NCBI GenBank assembly: GCA_020091685.1
Contig: CM034606.1
Coordinates: 17,562,695-17,626,694 of the forward strand
From: Lutjanus erythropterus
Taxonomy: Eukaryota; Chordata; Actinopteri; Lutjaniformes; Lutjanidae
Length of the DNA: 64,000 nt
Direction of reading: 5' to 3'
This document shows positions 13,708 to 27,164 of the stretch, in pieces. Numbering within the stretch: the first letter of the stretch is position 1; each line of letters starts with the position of its first letter. The translations under genes and the position numbers were made by a program. Below the pieces are notes generated by a model. The model saw only the letters and a list, made by a program, of their open reading frames with translations. It had not been told where the DNA came from and searched no databases.

Positions 13708-14559
13708 AGGCTGCAACTAATGATCATTTGCATTATCGATTCATCTGTTTTATTAGTTTCATGATTAATTGTTTAGTCTATAAAATGTTAAAAAAAAATG
13801 TGAAAAATGCTCATCACAGTTTCCCAAAGCCCAAAGTCCTGTCTTCAAAATGCTTTTTTCTTTGTGTTCTGGACATAATATGCAGTCCAGAACACAAAGA
13901 CATTTAAAGAGCACAACAACAAGAATTGCCCACTTGCCTGGGGCAAGTAAAATGCCATGTCGGGCAAGTAAATCTATCAACTCACTTGTCCAACCGTGAA
14001 CGTGGTAAAAAAGAATTCAACTACTCAAGTATTTTGATATACAATTTTTGATTAAAGCTATTTTTCATGCAAAAATTGCAGGAAATGCTGTCCTCAGTCT
14101 CTCAAACAGGGAAATTTCCAGCTTTTATCTGTTCATTATCAGATTTAATGGAATATGTTTGGGTTTGAGACGGTCAAAGGAGATGTTTAAAAACTTCATC
14201 TTGGACTTTGAGAAACTGGGATGGACACTTGTCACTATTTTTTTTAACATTTTATAGACGTTGCAGATTAAACATGACAATTAACAACAAGTCTTTGTTG
14301 TTATTTGATAACCTCTAATAAATAAAACAGTTTGTACAGGGGAAAGTAAAAATTGCATCAGGGGAACTTGCCTGACTGAGAAAGTGAAAAAAAGCATTAA
14401 AGTTGAACCCAAAGTAAAGCAGCAAATCCTCATATTTAAAAAGAAGCTGGAACCATTTTTCCAACATTTTTCCTTGAAAATTGATTGAAACAATTAAGCA
14501 ATTATCAAAATACTCTTTCAACTGACTTATCAATTAATGGACTAATCGTTGCAGCTCTG
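13708..14559. mobile_element. hAT-like element with inserted segment
   Basis: Left end AGGCTGCAACTAATGATCAT and right end ACTAATCGTTGCAGCTCTGG are inverted. The flanks carry TCTATAAAATGTTAAAAA and AGCAAATCCTCATATTTAAA, both standard internal pieces of the family. The centre (about 13917-14400) carries GGGGCAAGTAAAATGCCATG and neighbours that recur at 20848-21310, so the element is composite or belongs to a longer subfamily. Confidence 0.65.
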
Positions 14560-14677
14560 GCTGTGTGTGTGCCAGTTACAGGGGCTCCCAAAAGCCCATT
14601 CACTGAAACAGCTGGATGAAGATAACAGAGAAATGCTTATTCTCTAGTTTCTCTCTCCCTCGTACCACTTCTCTCCC

Positions 14678-14724
<47 letters not shown>

Positions 14725-15192
14725 ATACTGTATATATACGTTCTTGAGGAAAAACAGCTGAATTCAGTGCAAGAAACTGCAGAAAAAAAACTGGTGGGAA
14801 AACTAAGTCGCCGCATCCATCTGGATCAGCTACAGATTATAGGCTCAAGTACTTTAATCACTCAGACAAGTCAAACTATCAATAACCAATTAATCATGCT
14901 GACTAAGCCATGCATACTTCAACGCAAAATTATCAGCCACATAACTTGGCTTTATCAACCCCCATTTTGAAATAACTGGCTATAAACCACGCTTGTTTGT
15001 GGGTAATTTTGCACAAATTAGCAATAAAATCATGAAATAAGTTACTCTCATCATTTACTAGAGGTATAAAACAGGATAAGAAAGCTTTAAAACGCCGTCG
15101 CTAACTTTACTGAACCTCTTGTTGAAGAAAACAGCTCAAAATACAGACTTTCCTGCTAAAAATCACTGTTGCACGCTGCGTTGTCTACTCAC
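14560..15192. other. Non-coding, (AC)n microsatellite
   Basis: Contains a (CA)n run at 14680-14722. The remainder is A/T-rich and would be the start of the first intron of the gene beginning at the CpG block. Confidence 0.4.
14680..14722. repeat. (AC)n microsatellite
   Basis: About 21 uninterrupted units. Confidence 0.95.
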
Positions 15193-15600
15193 CTTCAGCA
15201 AGATGTTCTTCACAAGCAGCAAATATGTCCTGCAACAGTGGATGTATCCGTGAGAGCTGCAACTTTTTTAACAAACAGCAACCACTCGAAAAGAAAACCC
15301 TCCTCTTCTTCTCGTCTTTCTGTAGTTTCGGTCCTCTCCGTCTCCCAGACCCGTCCGAGTCTCCACAGCGGCAGCTCGGCGGACCCGCTGCTGCTCCGCC
15401 GCCGCTGCTGCTGCTGCTGCTGCCCAGGATGAGTGTGTTCGGTGCTGTCACCGGCAGAGCCCGTTCTGCTGCTCTGCGGGGCGGGCCGGCTGACTCCCTG
15501 CTCCAGCAGGGGCTCCGCCACTGATCCACAACAGTGAGGTTTAGGACCGGGGAAGGAAGGGCAGGGGGGTCCGCCAGGGGGGGCTGCGACCACCGATGAA
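15193..15600 (-). promoter_or_regulatory. CpG-island promoter and candidate first exon
   Basis: GC-rich, CpG-dense block in an otherwise A/T-rich region. It contains an Sp1-type GC box (GGGGCGGG at 15478-15485 on the plus strand) and a (CTG)6 run at 15405-15422. On the minus strand a strong 5' splice site, GCTGAAG|gtgagt, closes the block at 15193. Such a layout is typical of a vertebrate first exon transcribed leftwards. One minus-strand frame stays open through the splice site (15616 to 15185), but its sequence is compositionally biased and matches nothing I recognise, so a 5' UTR exon is the simpler reading. The 5' boundary is approximate. The downstream gene is unidentified and would lie in 1-15 kb or beyond the left edge. 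Confidence 0.6.
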
Positions 15601-18600
15601 ACAACTTCTCCAGCACATGATAATATGTTATTTTGTATTTAAAATAACTTACTGTTCTTTCTGCTCATTGTTTTTAGTGGCTCTCATATATTTCTTTATT
15701 TTAAATATAGAGACACCATTTGCAGATAAATCACTGTCGTGCTGTGTCATTTAATACTCTGATATAATTAAATATTCAATAGAGGTGAAGTGAAGGTGAA
15801 AAAAGTACTTTGTTTAAACTTTTAGCTCAGAAAATGTACAACACAGCAGTTTGGGACACAGAGCCCAGCTGTTAAAAATTGAGTGTAACTGGCTTCTGGG
15901 GCATATACCAAGTGGCTCCTTTGGGCCCCGTCCATCAGGGGGCCTCAATCAGGCTTTTTGGGGTTGTACTGTCAATTTCCTGTCTTAAATTATGTATTTA
16001 AAGATTCAGCATGTAAGATTTACAGGGATATATTGGCATAATTATTGCATAATCACCTGAAAATAAGAATTGTTTTGGGAAGATTTTAATTTGTTATTTG
16101 TATGTATAGTTGACAAGTTATTCTGCAAAATGCAACATTGATTTTTAACACTGTTTTGTTGGGAAAATTAATCAAAGTTGTTTAACTGTTTCACGTGCTG
16201 GTTGCTTGTTTTGTGTGAGTATTGACCGCAGATGTTTTATTTTTCAGAACAATAAGTTATTATGACTTCTAAAGCTTTTACATTCATGTCTTAGACTGGT
16301 AGTTCCCAGTATTTTTGACTCATGAATCATTGCAAGAAATCAATATCTACTTGTGGCTCCTGGTCACAAATATGACCTTATTATGCACACACAGTTTGAG
16401 AGTGGTTTGACCACAGAGTAACCACAGCGTTCTTAATTTCAGACTGGTTCATGTGAAGCATGTTTAAAAGCCTGAAGACGGGGTTCTGCCTAAAAGGATC
16501 AAAAGTACTGAAAAGCACTGCTGTCTCAGTGGATAGTTACTCTCTCTTCACAACATGTGGGACCTGTGTCCAAATCTAACTTGTTTTTTCTTGTGTGGAG
16601 TTGTGTCTGCATTTACTTTTGACGCCTTTGTTGTCCTCACACAGCATGGGCAGATCTGGTGATATGAAATTAAATCATCCACAATATTTCTTTGATGAGG
16701 CTAATCTGCTTTTCCACCCGTGAAACATCAGAACAGGAGAGCCAGCTGGTTGCAGGTGAGTTCCTTATCGCCTCTATCCTGCTTTGAACTCTCAGACTGA
16801 GATGATTCCCGCCCACCGCCTCCTGTCCACTCAGCCACCTTGGAAACACAATACGGGGTCTTCTCTTCAAACCACAATAGACCGCCACCTGCCTGATTCA
16901 TCTATGAAAGAGGAGCTGAATGAATGCCTGAATGACCTAATTTGTTTGAGGAATGTATGGATTGATTTTCACGAGGTCGTAAGGTAAAAACAAAATCTCT
17001 GCCAATCAAAATAACGCAGCTGCCAGAAACTTTAGTCCATATGGAGTTCTGTGGGTGTGATAGGCTGTCCAGTCATGATACATTAATACAGAAGTCAGTT
17101 TAATTAATCAATTCATTTTCTATAGTCTTTAGACATGTAGTCCAAAGTTTTAAAAAGTAAAATAAGGCAATATTAAATGATAACTCTTTTTTTCCCACTA
17201 CAGTTTCACTTGTTTAAGGATTTTTTGTTTTTCTAAAAACAAGAACAATATGTTAAAATATGTCAGAATAATTCCAATCACTAAATTACTCTAAAGAAAA
17301 AAAGCCCTTGAATAGATAAGGCATATACTTTTCTGTTAGAAAATGAACATAGTTCACTAAATTTAAATGTAAAATTGCTTTTGGCTCATTTAAAATGACT
17401 AAAATCTATTTCTCACTGGAATAGTTGCCCTAGACTATTGCCCGTAATAATGATGAAATAAATAAAACATCAAATCTCAATTAACATGATTAGATACAAC
17501 AGAAGTAATGTGATTATTTTGAGGTGAAGTTTTGTTTGAGATACAGTGTAATTGTAATTGTCCTTATTAGTTAAAATATATCAATTGTATTATTAATTAA
17601 TACACATACATATGTTTCTTGTATCAGCAGAGGACTGGTGTATTTCAAGTAGTCTGTGAGTCATGAAGGAAAATGTAAAAAGAAAAGTTAGTTATTATGT
17701 GTTTTTTCAAAGAAAACCTCCCTCGAACCCTCATTCTTCTCACCGCACAGTAAAAAGTGAGATTCTGTCTCAGTCTTTCTTTTAAGACGATCTGTCTCTC
17801 TCCTCATTTTTTCCTCCTCAGTTTCAAGAGACTCATCAGGTTGATTCCTATTGATTTCCTCTGCGCCTTTTGAGAAATATCTTATGACTCTGTATGACTT
17901 TAAAGAACTCATTGAAGTGGGAACTTCTGCAGTGCAGCATTACATTTTTTATCATATCACTCATCAGGGCTATTATATATAAGTGTAAACAGCTAAATCA
18001 TGAAGGTTGAAATATTTATTTGATTATAATTTTCGAAAAAGAAGTGCAGCTTTTATGTGACAGGACAGCCTTCCCAGCATCACCTCATGTCTTTGATGTC
18101 TGGCCTGCACTCCTGCCTGAGGAGAAGGATATTCAAGAGCCCTGCCTCTGCTGAACTCCACCTGACCTCTCATCCTCTGCATACAACATACCAATTTATT
18201 TCCTGCACCAATGCCAAGTACATAACCTCCACCTCTCCTCCTCATTCTGTGGCCTCCTCCTGCTCATCTCTCCCTCTCAGATTGTCAACCATCTCTACTC
18301 CTTTTCTTCCCCCTCAGCCCACTCCGTCCACTAATCTCCGTCTCCTGTTGTTTCAGCCATTGAATCCGGCTCTTCTCTGCCATATTCAGCCCCCACCCTC
18401 CCAATTCACCACCACAGCCCTTCTTTTCTCAACCTCTTTCTCCTTTAAATCGTCTCCATGGTTCATTTCAACTTCAGGCTTCGGCTGCCCGCAATGCTAA
18501 TATGATTTCCAGCTGAAATGAAACGTGCAAATGTGCTGCAGCCTCTCCTTATCCCCAGTGGGCTCCCATTGGAGTCTACTTCATTAGGCTGGGGTGGGTG

Positions 18601-20847
18601 GAACTGCAGAAGATTAAAGTTGAACATTTTCTGGGCTTCATGTTTGTGGGTGAGAGCATCCAGCATCACAAAAGCCCCATTAGTTTATTGTCTTCTTACA
18701 CAATATGCAAAGTGTTTGTGTGTGTGTGTGTGTGTGTGTGCACACATGTGTGTGCTTGCATAAATCTTTGTGTACTCCAGTCTCGTTTCTAAAAAAAAAG
18801 TCCTTGCCCTCGGCAGCCCATGAGCTTTGCACACAAGACAAGACTGTTTATTTTATAATCACCAGGAGGAGGATGCAGCTCGTGCAAAGTCACCATGAGG
18901 CTGACATGTCTGCTTTTTTGTTAAATGTCTTGACAATTGTTGGCTGGATTGTCATGGAATTGAGGACAGACAGTCGTGTTCCCCAGAGGATGAAGCCTAA
19001 AACCTTATTTAATTATTTCCTGACTTTTCCTCTACCATCAGCAGATCCACAACTGTGGTTTACATGGATTCCCATGAAATTTGGCTCAATTATGCCCCTT
19101 TTATGTACAAAAATGTTCATTTTAAACAGTGTAATTGTGACTGTCCACACACCTCCTTTGTTTAAGTTGGCATGGGTGTCAATTCACTAGATTGTTCCAC
19201 TCACAGAGAAAAGTTAAAGACGAAGAAGACGAAGAGGCGCTGAAGTAGGTCGTAATAATGTACTTCTTGAGAAAGAGAGTGATGGAACACAACCCCTTCA
19301 AAAAGTATTTTTCCTCGCCAGTTGTGTGATTTATGTTGCCCTTTAACTCGATATGGCCAGAAACCTCCAAACACCAGAGCCACTGTCCGAGGAAATTAAG
19401 AGGAATGTTCCTTTTAGCATTCTGGAGCTAGCTATGCTAAAGCTAATGTCGTCATGATTTCAACGTGCACACAGCGACGGCCTCAGGGAGCCAGCTGGAA
19501 GCAGACGGGTTACTGTGAGGTAAAGTGGGGGAGAGCAGGGACAAAGGTATAACTTTTGTATTTATTTAGAGTAACCATATATCACTGTGAACAACATGTA
19601 CGTGTCCCCCACCAATGCCAACAGGTCTTTAAAGTTGTTGATGAATGAACTGGATGCAATCAGACCATAAATTGATCTTGAACATTGTTAGGCTACTTTT
19701 GCCTCTCTGTCAGAAAGAAAAAGTTGAATATATCAGCCACAAAACAAGTAAAGACTTAATTCTCATAATGATTTCTTTAGTCTCCCACATAAAATAGCCT
19801 GACTGCTCTCGCACACACATCTGGACAAGCTGGACATCTGTTGGTCTCACCCTAGTACTTGGCAACAAATAAACATTACTTTAAAAACAGAAAATGGTTC
19901 TGTTTTGTACATTTTTTTTTTACAAGAAAAATTGGTTTTCCCCCTATAACTCTGGAAGAATTGATTGGATCAGGCAGATTTTCAGCTGTGATCTCAATGA
20001 CGTTGTGTACTTCATGTGGATTTCATGGCATATTATTAACGTCCACGGTACAAGAGAAAAGGTCTGTTTTGCAACCGCTCTCCTTCCTCCTTTGGGAAAA
20101 GATCATGGACCTTTTCACAACATTAGAAAGGATTGCTGGCAATCACAAGGATGCATTGTCAATACAATGAGTACTATCCAATCACAGCACATTAGTACAG
20201 TAGCAATAGTTCTGGACAGGGCCGTCCACAAGGGGGACTGCCCATTGTTCTGACAGCCGATTATTCAAACACCCCAACAGTCTGAAAAATGTCCCACTGG
20301 ACCAAACGCACATTTGTCCAACAGTCTGTTTCCCTCAAAACAAATGGCCACTGCTCTGTTCTGTTGTTCAGAAAATACAGACTCTCCCTGAAGTATTTTG
20401 CCTTTAATACCATGGTGAATTGGCAGGAAGAGCAAAGTCAGATGACCTTTGTCAGGTGACCTTTGTCATCATGGTAACAATAATAAACATGGTTATCGTT
20501 ATGAAACTGTCACAATTTGATTAGGTTTTGAAGTATTTAAAAATACTTGGTTAGGTTTGGGAGAAGATATGGTTTAGGTTCAAATAAGCAAGTTGGTTAC
20601 ATCAGTTAAATTAATTTACATATGTAAGCTGGTAATACCAAAATGTATTTTCAGAACTCCAGGCCTTTGGGGCAGTGGGCATTTGTTTTTGGAATAATGG
20701 ACTGTTCCACACAGGGGCTATTTCTTGATTGTGTCTATAAGGGAACCCTTGATTTTAAAAACTCTCACAAGATTTGTGCATGTTGTACAAATTATATGTT
20801 TCGTAGTGCGACAATACTGAGATTAAAATGTTGGCATGTTCAGGCAG
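15601..20847. other. Non-coding, no recognised exon
   Basis: A/T-rich intergenic sequence upstream of the CpG block. Contains (TG)n at about 18716-18740, a pyrimidine-rich stretch at about 18210-18450 that yields a long biased frame, and a fragment near 18930-19090 resembling the teleost middle repeat (GGCTGGATTGTCATGGAATT). Confidence 0.4.
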
Positions 20848-21310
20848 GGCTCAACAATAAGGATAGCCCACTTGCCCGGGGCAAGTAAAATGCCATGCTC
20901 ATCAAGTTAATCTGGCAACTTACTTGCCCAACGGGGCAAGGGATAAATAAGGATTAAACTATTAAACTTTTTTGATAAGCGATTAATCATTAAAGTAATT
21001 TAAAGTAAATTTTCATGCAAAATGGCAGTAATGACAGTTTACAGCCTCTAAAATACGAGGATGTCCTGCTTTTCTTCATTTTTTAAAATCATATTAAACC
21101 AAATATATTTGGGTTTTGGCCTGACAAAACATTTAAAGACATCACCCTGGACTGGGATGGACATTTTTCACTATTTTCTGACATTTCATAGACATTGCAA
21201 CCCTAGATTAAACATGACAATTAACTTTAGTCTTTGTTCTTATTTAAAAACTGCTAATAACACTGTTTGCACAGGGGCAAATAAAAACTGACTTTGAGCA
21301 AGTAGATGTC
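20848..21310. repeat. GGGGCAAGTAAAATGCC repeat, second copy
   Basis: Shares CCCGGGGCAAGTAAAATGCC, ACTTGCCCAAC, TTTTCATGCAAAA, GGGATGGACA and ATTAAACATGACAATTAAC, in that order, with 13917-14400. Family not recognised. Confidence 0.6.
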
Positions 21311-24300
21311 TGACCCAGATGCACAATCAAGCAAGTGTAGAAAAACATTAACAGTGAACCCTGGCTTTGGGGACAAATAACACTTAGGGTTAGGGAAAGG
21401 TGGTTTGGTTTACAATAATCATGCTTGCAAGATCTTTCACAGGTCTGAGGTTCCCTTTTAGACATAACCACTTTTTTCCAGCACAGTGGCATGGCACCAT
21501 GCACAAGCACAGCCTCAGATAGCAATACAGCACAGCTGTAAACTCTTCTTCTTTAGTCTTACAGACCAATTAATTACATGTCGTGTGTTAAAGCAGATGT
21601 TAAATATTTCAAACACTGATTAAAGTTTTATACCAACATGATGTATAAACAGGCTTTTAGTGGGGTCGAACATCTCTCTGTCTCATGACTTCCGCTGTGT
21701 TTGCCTCTCCTTGCTGAGCTGCTATAGTACTCCACTGTATATACATACTGTGTTAGTCAAGTACACATATGCCTCCACAGCAGCTCTGATACCGTGAGAA
21801 CAGGGACAGGGCTCCCACAGGGGGGACTCTGAGAAACAACCCAACTGACACATCTCTCACACTGACCACTGTTTGGTGTAACAGCTTCATAAAACAAGAT
21901 GAAACAGATTAATGGAGAATTCCTCACGCTCATGCCTCAGCAGAAATAATACACTGCGAGCCTTTGTTTCCAATCCGCTTTGGTCTGTCTGTGTGAAGGC
22001 CGAAAGCCTGGATCATATGACTCACACATGCTCTGTCCCCCCAGGGTCTTCATCCACCTCCAGATACCTGACCAGAGCTCAACCCTCTGCCTCAACACGA
22101 CTCCGAAATATCAAAGCGCTCCTGGCTGTTCCCCTTGTGCATTATCGCGTTTTTTTGTTTTCCTCTGTTTCTACATGAAGCTCCCTGCGCTTGTCAAACC
22201 TTTGTGTGTAATGACTCATGAATTGTTTATGCCTCGTTTGCCAAATGGATGAATTTTAGCTGTTCAATAAACAATGAAGCTCAAAGTGCATCCAGGAAGA
22301 ATCTGCCAAACAAAGCAACCACGTGGGACTTTGAATAATGCCATTATCTTTGCTTTGGCCCCTTAAAAATTCATCCAGGGCTCGGACATCTCTGTCTCGT
22401 ACCCAATTAGAGCTCTCCAATCCCAGAGCTGCACGGTCTGTGGAAGGTTATTTACATATTTCCATAATGGTCAAATCAGGAGTGTGCAGTGTAGCATGAA
22501 ACACCTCAGATTCGAGCTCTGTCTGAGCCTGTGAGCTCATCCAATATTGAATTCTTTGTCTACAAGTGGAATCAGTGTGGCTGGGAAGCAGGAGAACTGG
22601 GGCAGAAAACAGCTTCATCTCTGTTTTGATACCGCCGTCTGTTCAGAGCCTCTCATCTCTTTGCTGTCAAGGTTGGTCTTGTAAAACAATATGAAGGCTC
22701 AGTTTCTGTCTAATTCACTGAAATCCTCTGCTGCTTCTGCAGTCTGGGACGTGGCAGTGCAAACTCACTCAAACCACGCAGTGGAGATGATTATTTAATA
22801 CCACTATTCTACACATGCTCATTAGGAGTATGTCTGTGCAACAAAAATAACCACACAGATAATTTATTCAGTCGCCAGCCACCACTTTGATCTCCCTTTT
22901 ATTCCCCGTCCTGACGCACTTTCATACATTTTAATTACTGTCCCATATGCTCATCCATGCCCTGCTGCTGAACCCTGACCTAACCAAAACCCCTGCACAT
23001 AGGAAAGATATCATTAATACTCAAAAAGTATTTATAGATATATATGCAACCATAACATGTTCTAAGAATGACAATATGAACTCATTAAATTTATTTGACA
23101 ACATGAAAATCAGACTTTTATTCTCCTCATCAGTGTCCAATGCTGTGCTTTTAAGAGAAGTGTTATGTAATCTGTTTTGTGTACTATAAATGTATGAATG
23201 CACACTGTTAAAAAGAGATAAAATTAAAGGTTAAGACAACAAGGCAACTGAAGTCTCTAAATTCTTTAGTCCAAATCAAACTCTCAAGTTTGGAAATACA
23301 TTTTTAAAAAGTTGTAGACTTAAAATCTTCTTTATATACATTTTAATCTTTGAGTTTTAGAAACACAAAAAAGGTGAGTAGTCATTTTTTATAGCAAAGC
23401 TTTTTTTAAACACTTGCTCACATTTAATTTTCAATAATTTATAGATTACAGTGTGTCTTTTGACAGACAAATAAGGGGGTGTCTTCATTGAAAAAGTCCA
23501 ATCTCATGCCATATGTTTTTAAAAACAGTCATTGGTGAAACAAGCTGCATTTCAAGGTCTTTTTTTAAATTTGGTGGCGCATTTTTCTGGTTGGTTGAAC
23601 ATAAATGATGTGATCTAATGCTGACATTTCAAGTGCAGCCACAGTGCAATGAAGTCTGATAAATGAAAAAATATGGCTGTCTAAAACAACAATATGAGGT
23701 TTTGTTGTCAGAGTTGTCAGTTACAATCAAACTTCTTTTTTCGACAGTGCAGTGCTGCTTTAAGTGAGGGGTGCTAAAGCAAAATGTTACAGATCGACAA
23801 AGTGTATGTTTTTCTTTTAAGTAATGCTCCATCAAAAATCATTCCTGTTCTGCACCTTCTTGTGATGCGAGCTCATTGTAATCAGCAGAGCAGATTTCTA
23901 GGCCGACCAGATTAAAGCTAACTACCTCCAGTAGCTAACACGGCTTCTCAACCTCAAACTCAAGATTCAGGACTTTTTTTTTTTTTTTTTTCTCAACCAG
24001 CTCATTTTCCTCGCTGAGCTGAAAATGGGATGCCAAGAGCAATCCTCCCTGGATTATTTAAACAGCCACTTCAAAGGGGAGCAATTATAATCCTACATTA
24101 TTGATATGGGAAAAAACCAGTGAGTAAATGTCATAGTAACTAGAAAGGAAACTGCCACAGACATATTTGGACGTGCAGAATGTGAGCGCAGGATAAATGC
24201 TCTTAGGTTTGAGGTTTAATTTCTTTATGAGACATAAGGAGGTGGATTGAGTAAAATTAATCTTACACCCTGTTCAAATACACACCGGCACATACAAGCA

Positions 24301-25779
24301 CAACTGCACACACCCCTGCTTGCTCACACATGCACAGTCACATGCTTGATGAAACCAGCTCATACTCAGCGTGGTAAGTTCCATATTAAGTCTTCACTAC
24401 ATTATCTGTTTTATACGACCAATGACAGCTGACTTCTCACTGTTCTCATCCTGCTGCTAAAGGCTGCAAGAGATCAACAACGGCATCAGTTTGAAATCTT
24501 GTTTCTGCTAGGGACATGTGGGTGTCGTGTTAATGTGTGTGGACCTTTGTAAAGCTCTGCTGGTTGTATCTGGCAGTTGTAATGGCATTGCAGCAGGTGC
24601 TTCACCAGCGAAGACCTGCACACTACTGAGTGCACTCCTCTAGGTTGTGAAATGAAGTTGTTCTGTGCCCTTTTATCTCATAGTAAGTGCTGACCCAGAT
24701 TAGTGCACGCATGTCTGTGTGTGTGTCTGCGTTTGTAGTTAGTAGTAAGTGGCAGTGAATTATGCGGCACGTGTCCCAGAACTCCATGCAGATGGTTATT
24801 TTAGTCAGGCAAAGGCTGCAGGCAGCTCGCTGTCATGTTGTGTAAATCTGTGCTGTAGGAAAACGCTCCATCCCTGCAGGTTAATGAGAAGCTTACTGCA
24901 CGTTTGAGAAACGATGAATGAGAAACACTGGAGGAAAACAGCTAAAATTATGTAACATTCAGCCAAGCAGTTGTGATTGTACATTCTTCAAGCCTTGTAA
25001 TAACTTTCTGTAGGTTGCCATCAGCACTGCATGAATAATAACATTTTGTGCCTCAGTGACCTTGGTGGATTCAGAGTTTACTGACCTTTAAAATGTCTGA
25101 ATCAGGACTAAATCCACTTGGCTTTAGATCTTTAACTCATTTTTCACCTGATTTATATTATAAATCCATGTAATGCATTTTAATACTGGATATACATTAT
25201 ATTTTGACTATTTGCACTGTGCACCAGATGTGTGTCCATGTATGTTCACAGTATTGGATGTGTTGAAGGTTGGACAGTGACATGTTGATGGTGGCTAACT
25301 TATTGCTCAGGCTACCAGCATGTTTCTAATATCAAAACAGGTCAAGGACGTGGTTGCAGGGCAGCACAAATCTTAAATCATCTCACACCTTTTCACACAC
25401 TGACACATGTGAGGATCAAGACACAAAGGTGCCTAAGAGAGGAGTTTGCGTTTCCTTTCTCATCTCCAACAAAACTTAACAAAAATAACATCTTAATCAC
25501 ACGTGCAGACAGATGCGCGGCTGTGTGGAAAACAGAGTGAGGGGTCTTAGTTTAAAACAACAGCTGTGGAAATGTTTGGGTTGGCTGAGGTGATGCAAAC
25601 AGCGTGACTGTCTCCAGACACTCAGCAGATGTGCGTGAAACACACACGGAGACGTTCATTTATAGTGTCCTCCCAGCTAATGGTACAGTAGGTCTGAACT
25701 GGCTGGTTGCTGTCGCAGGGTCCTTGAACTCAGCGTGAGTCATGCACAGCCTCTTTGTTTGTCACAGTAAGAGGATGTG

Positions 25780-25845
<66 letters not shown>

Positions 25846-26279
25846 TGTAATGACAGGGTGGGAGGGGCAGTCCTTCAAATGGAGCTGTCAGGCTCGAGCA
25901 CCTCTCCTGAGCAAGAATATACCTGACCATGACCTTTGACCTGACACAAGTTGAAAGATTATGAAAGTAACTTTGTTATTTTAACAAAATGTGTGGCCCA
26001 TAAGCATAACATCATTATTACTAGAAGGTGTATCACTCACACACAAACAAAGGCTTTCCTGGACGGTAGCTGAACAAAAAGTATTGGATAACAAAGTCTA
26101 AAAGGGAAGTGTGGCGAGATGTGATTAAAGTCTTAGCATGAGATTGTTTTGAACCCAGCCTGATCTTTGTCAGGTCAAAATGTTTTAACATGCTTACCAC
26201 ACCCATATGTACCACTTACATACATATAATTGTGCTCCTTCTATTGTATTCTATTGTGATTCTTTACTTAGCATCTACA
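21311..26279. other. Non-coding; long (TG)n at 25781-25842
   Basis: No exon is supportable. Contains a poly-T tract at about 23968-23991 and an almost pure 31-unit (TG)n at 25781-25842. The stretch 22240-22560 is less repetitive, with several TAATT/ATTA cores and an E-box (CACGTG), and is a possible conserved non-coding element. Confidence 0.4.
25781..25842. repeat. (TG)31 microsatellite
   Basis: Uninterrupted TG dinucleotides, the longest pure run in the window; likely polymorphic. Confidence 0.97.
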
Positions 26280-26515
26280 GCAGCTCTGTGAGGCTATTTT
26301 TGGGCTCAGCTGTGCTTTGAGTTAAATGCTAACAGCAGCACACTAACATGGTCACAATGGCAATGTTAACATGCTGATCTTAAGCAGGTATAATGTTAAT
26401 ATTAGGCAGAATTTTGACCTGATGATGGTGAAAAGTCAGTCAAAATGATGACAAATCATCCTGAGAGGAATGTGAATGCCTGCAGCAAATTTCACAACAG
26501 ACTCTCGTTGGTATT
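26280..26515 (+). repeat. Teleost middle-repeat fragment
   Basis: Contains AGCTGTGCTTTGAGTTAAAT, CATGGTCACAATGGCAATGT and GACCTGATGATGGTG in the order typical of an abundant teleost interspersed repeat. Further fragments are at 27355-27640, 43205-43540 and 57790-58165. Confidence 0.65.
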
Positions 26516-26879
26516 GTTCTCATCTTGTGAGTCTGTGTTTGTGTGATGTGCGCGCATGTGTGTGAGTACTTTGCCAGGTGTTTATATTTGTGTCTGCCTG
26601 TGAACAGATTTAGTCAACACAATAGCATCACAACCATGCAAGATGGAGTCTTGCTTGCTCATGACAGGTGTGTATTTGAGATCAAAATGAAGGCTGAGTT
26701 TGAGGATGGTTGTGGTCCAAACAAGGGTGCTGGAAGTGAGGGACTAGGAAGTAGGGAAAGGGCCACTGGCCCACCCACTTTATGCCCCCGACCCACATTT
26801 GTTTTAAGTTACAGATCACTGTATCCCAGTTTCAGTCATTCTTGTCCACTCTCAGCCTTCACTGCAAAGCTGATTTGAT

Positions 26880-26929
26880 TTATTTATTTATTTTGTTTTA
26901 TTTTTTTAATTTTTTTTTTTTTTTTTTTG
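26880..26929. repeat. T-rich low-complexity tract
   Basis: A run of T interrupted by A and G, ending in about 20 consecutive T. Possibly the remnant tail of a minus-strand retroelement, though no body is recognisable. Confidence 0.6.
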
Positions 26930-27164
26930 CTGTGGCAGAAAAGAAAATCACACGAGAGAACGTGATCAGTCATTTGATGGCATTTGTTATTCTACCCACA
27001 GCTTCTACTTCCGAAAAGCATCTGAAAGACCTCCTATTTTAATTGTCTTTAGCCTGACCCATAGCAGCTAACTAACTGGCTCACTTTCAAAACAAACCCC
27101 TCTAGACCTCCATCACACTGGTTACAAACAAGCCCTCTTCCTTAAAGGAGAATCCTGCATCCTA

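Noticed and set aside
18057..18500. 147-codon plus-strand frame rich in Ser, Pro and Leu
   Set aside because: It arises from a pyrimidine-rich tract; no domain, no splice context, biased composition.
25730..25939. Cys/Val and His/Thr alternating frames
   Set aside because: Direct translation of the (TG)31 microsatellite.
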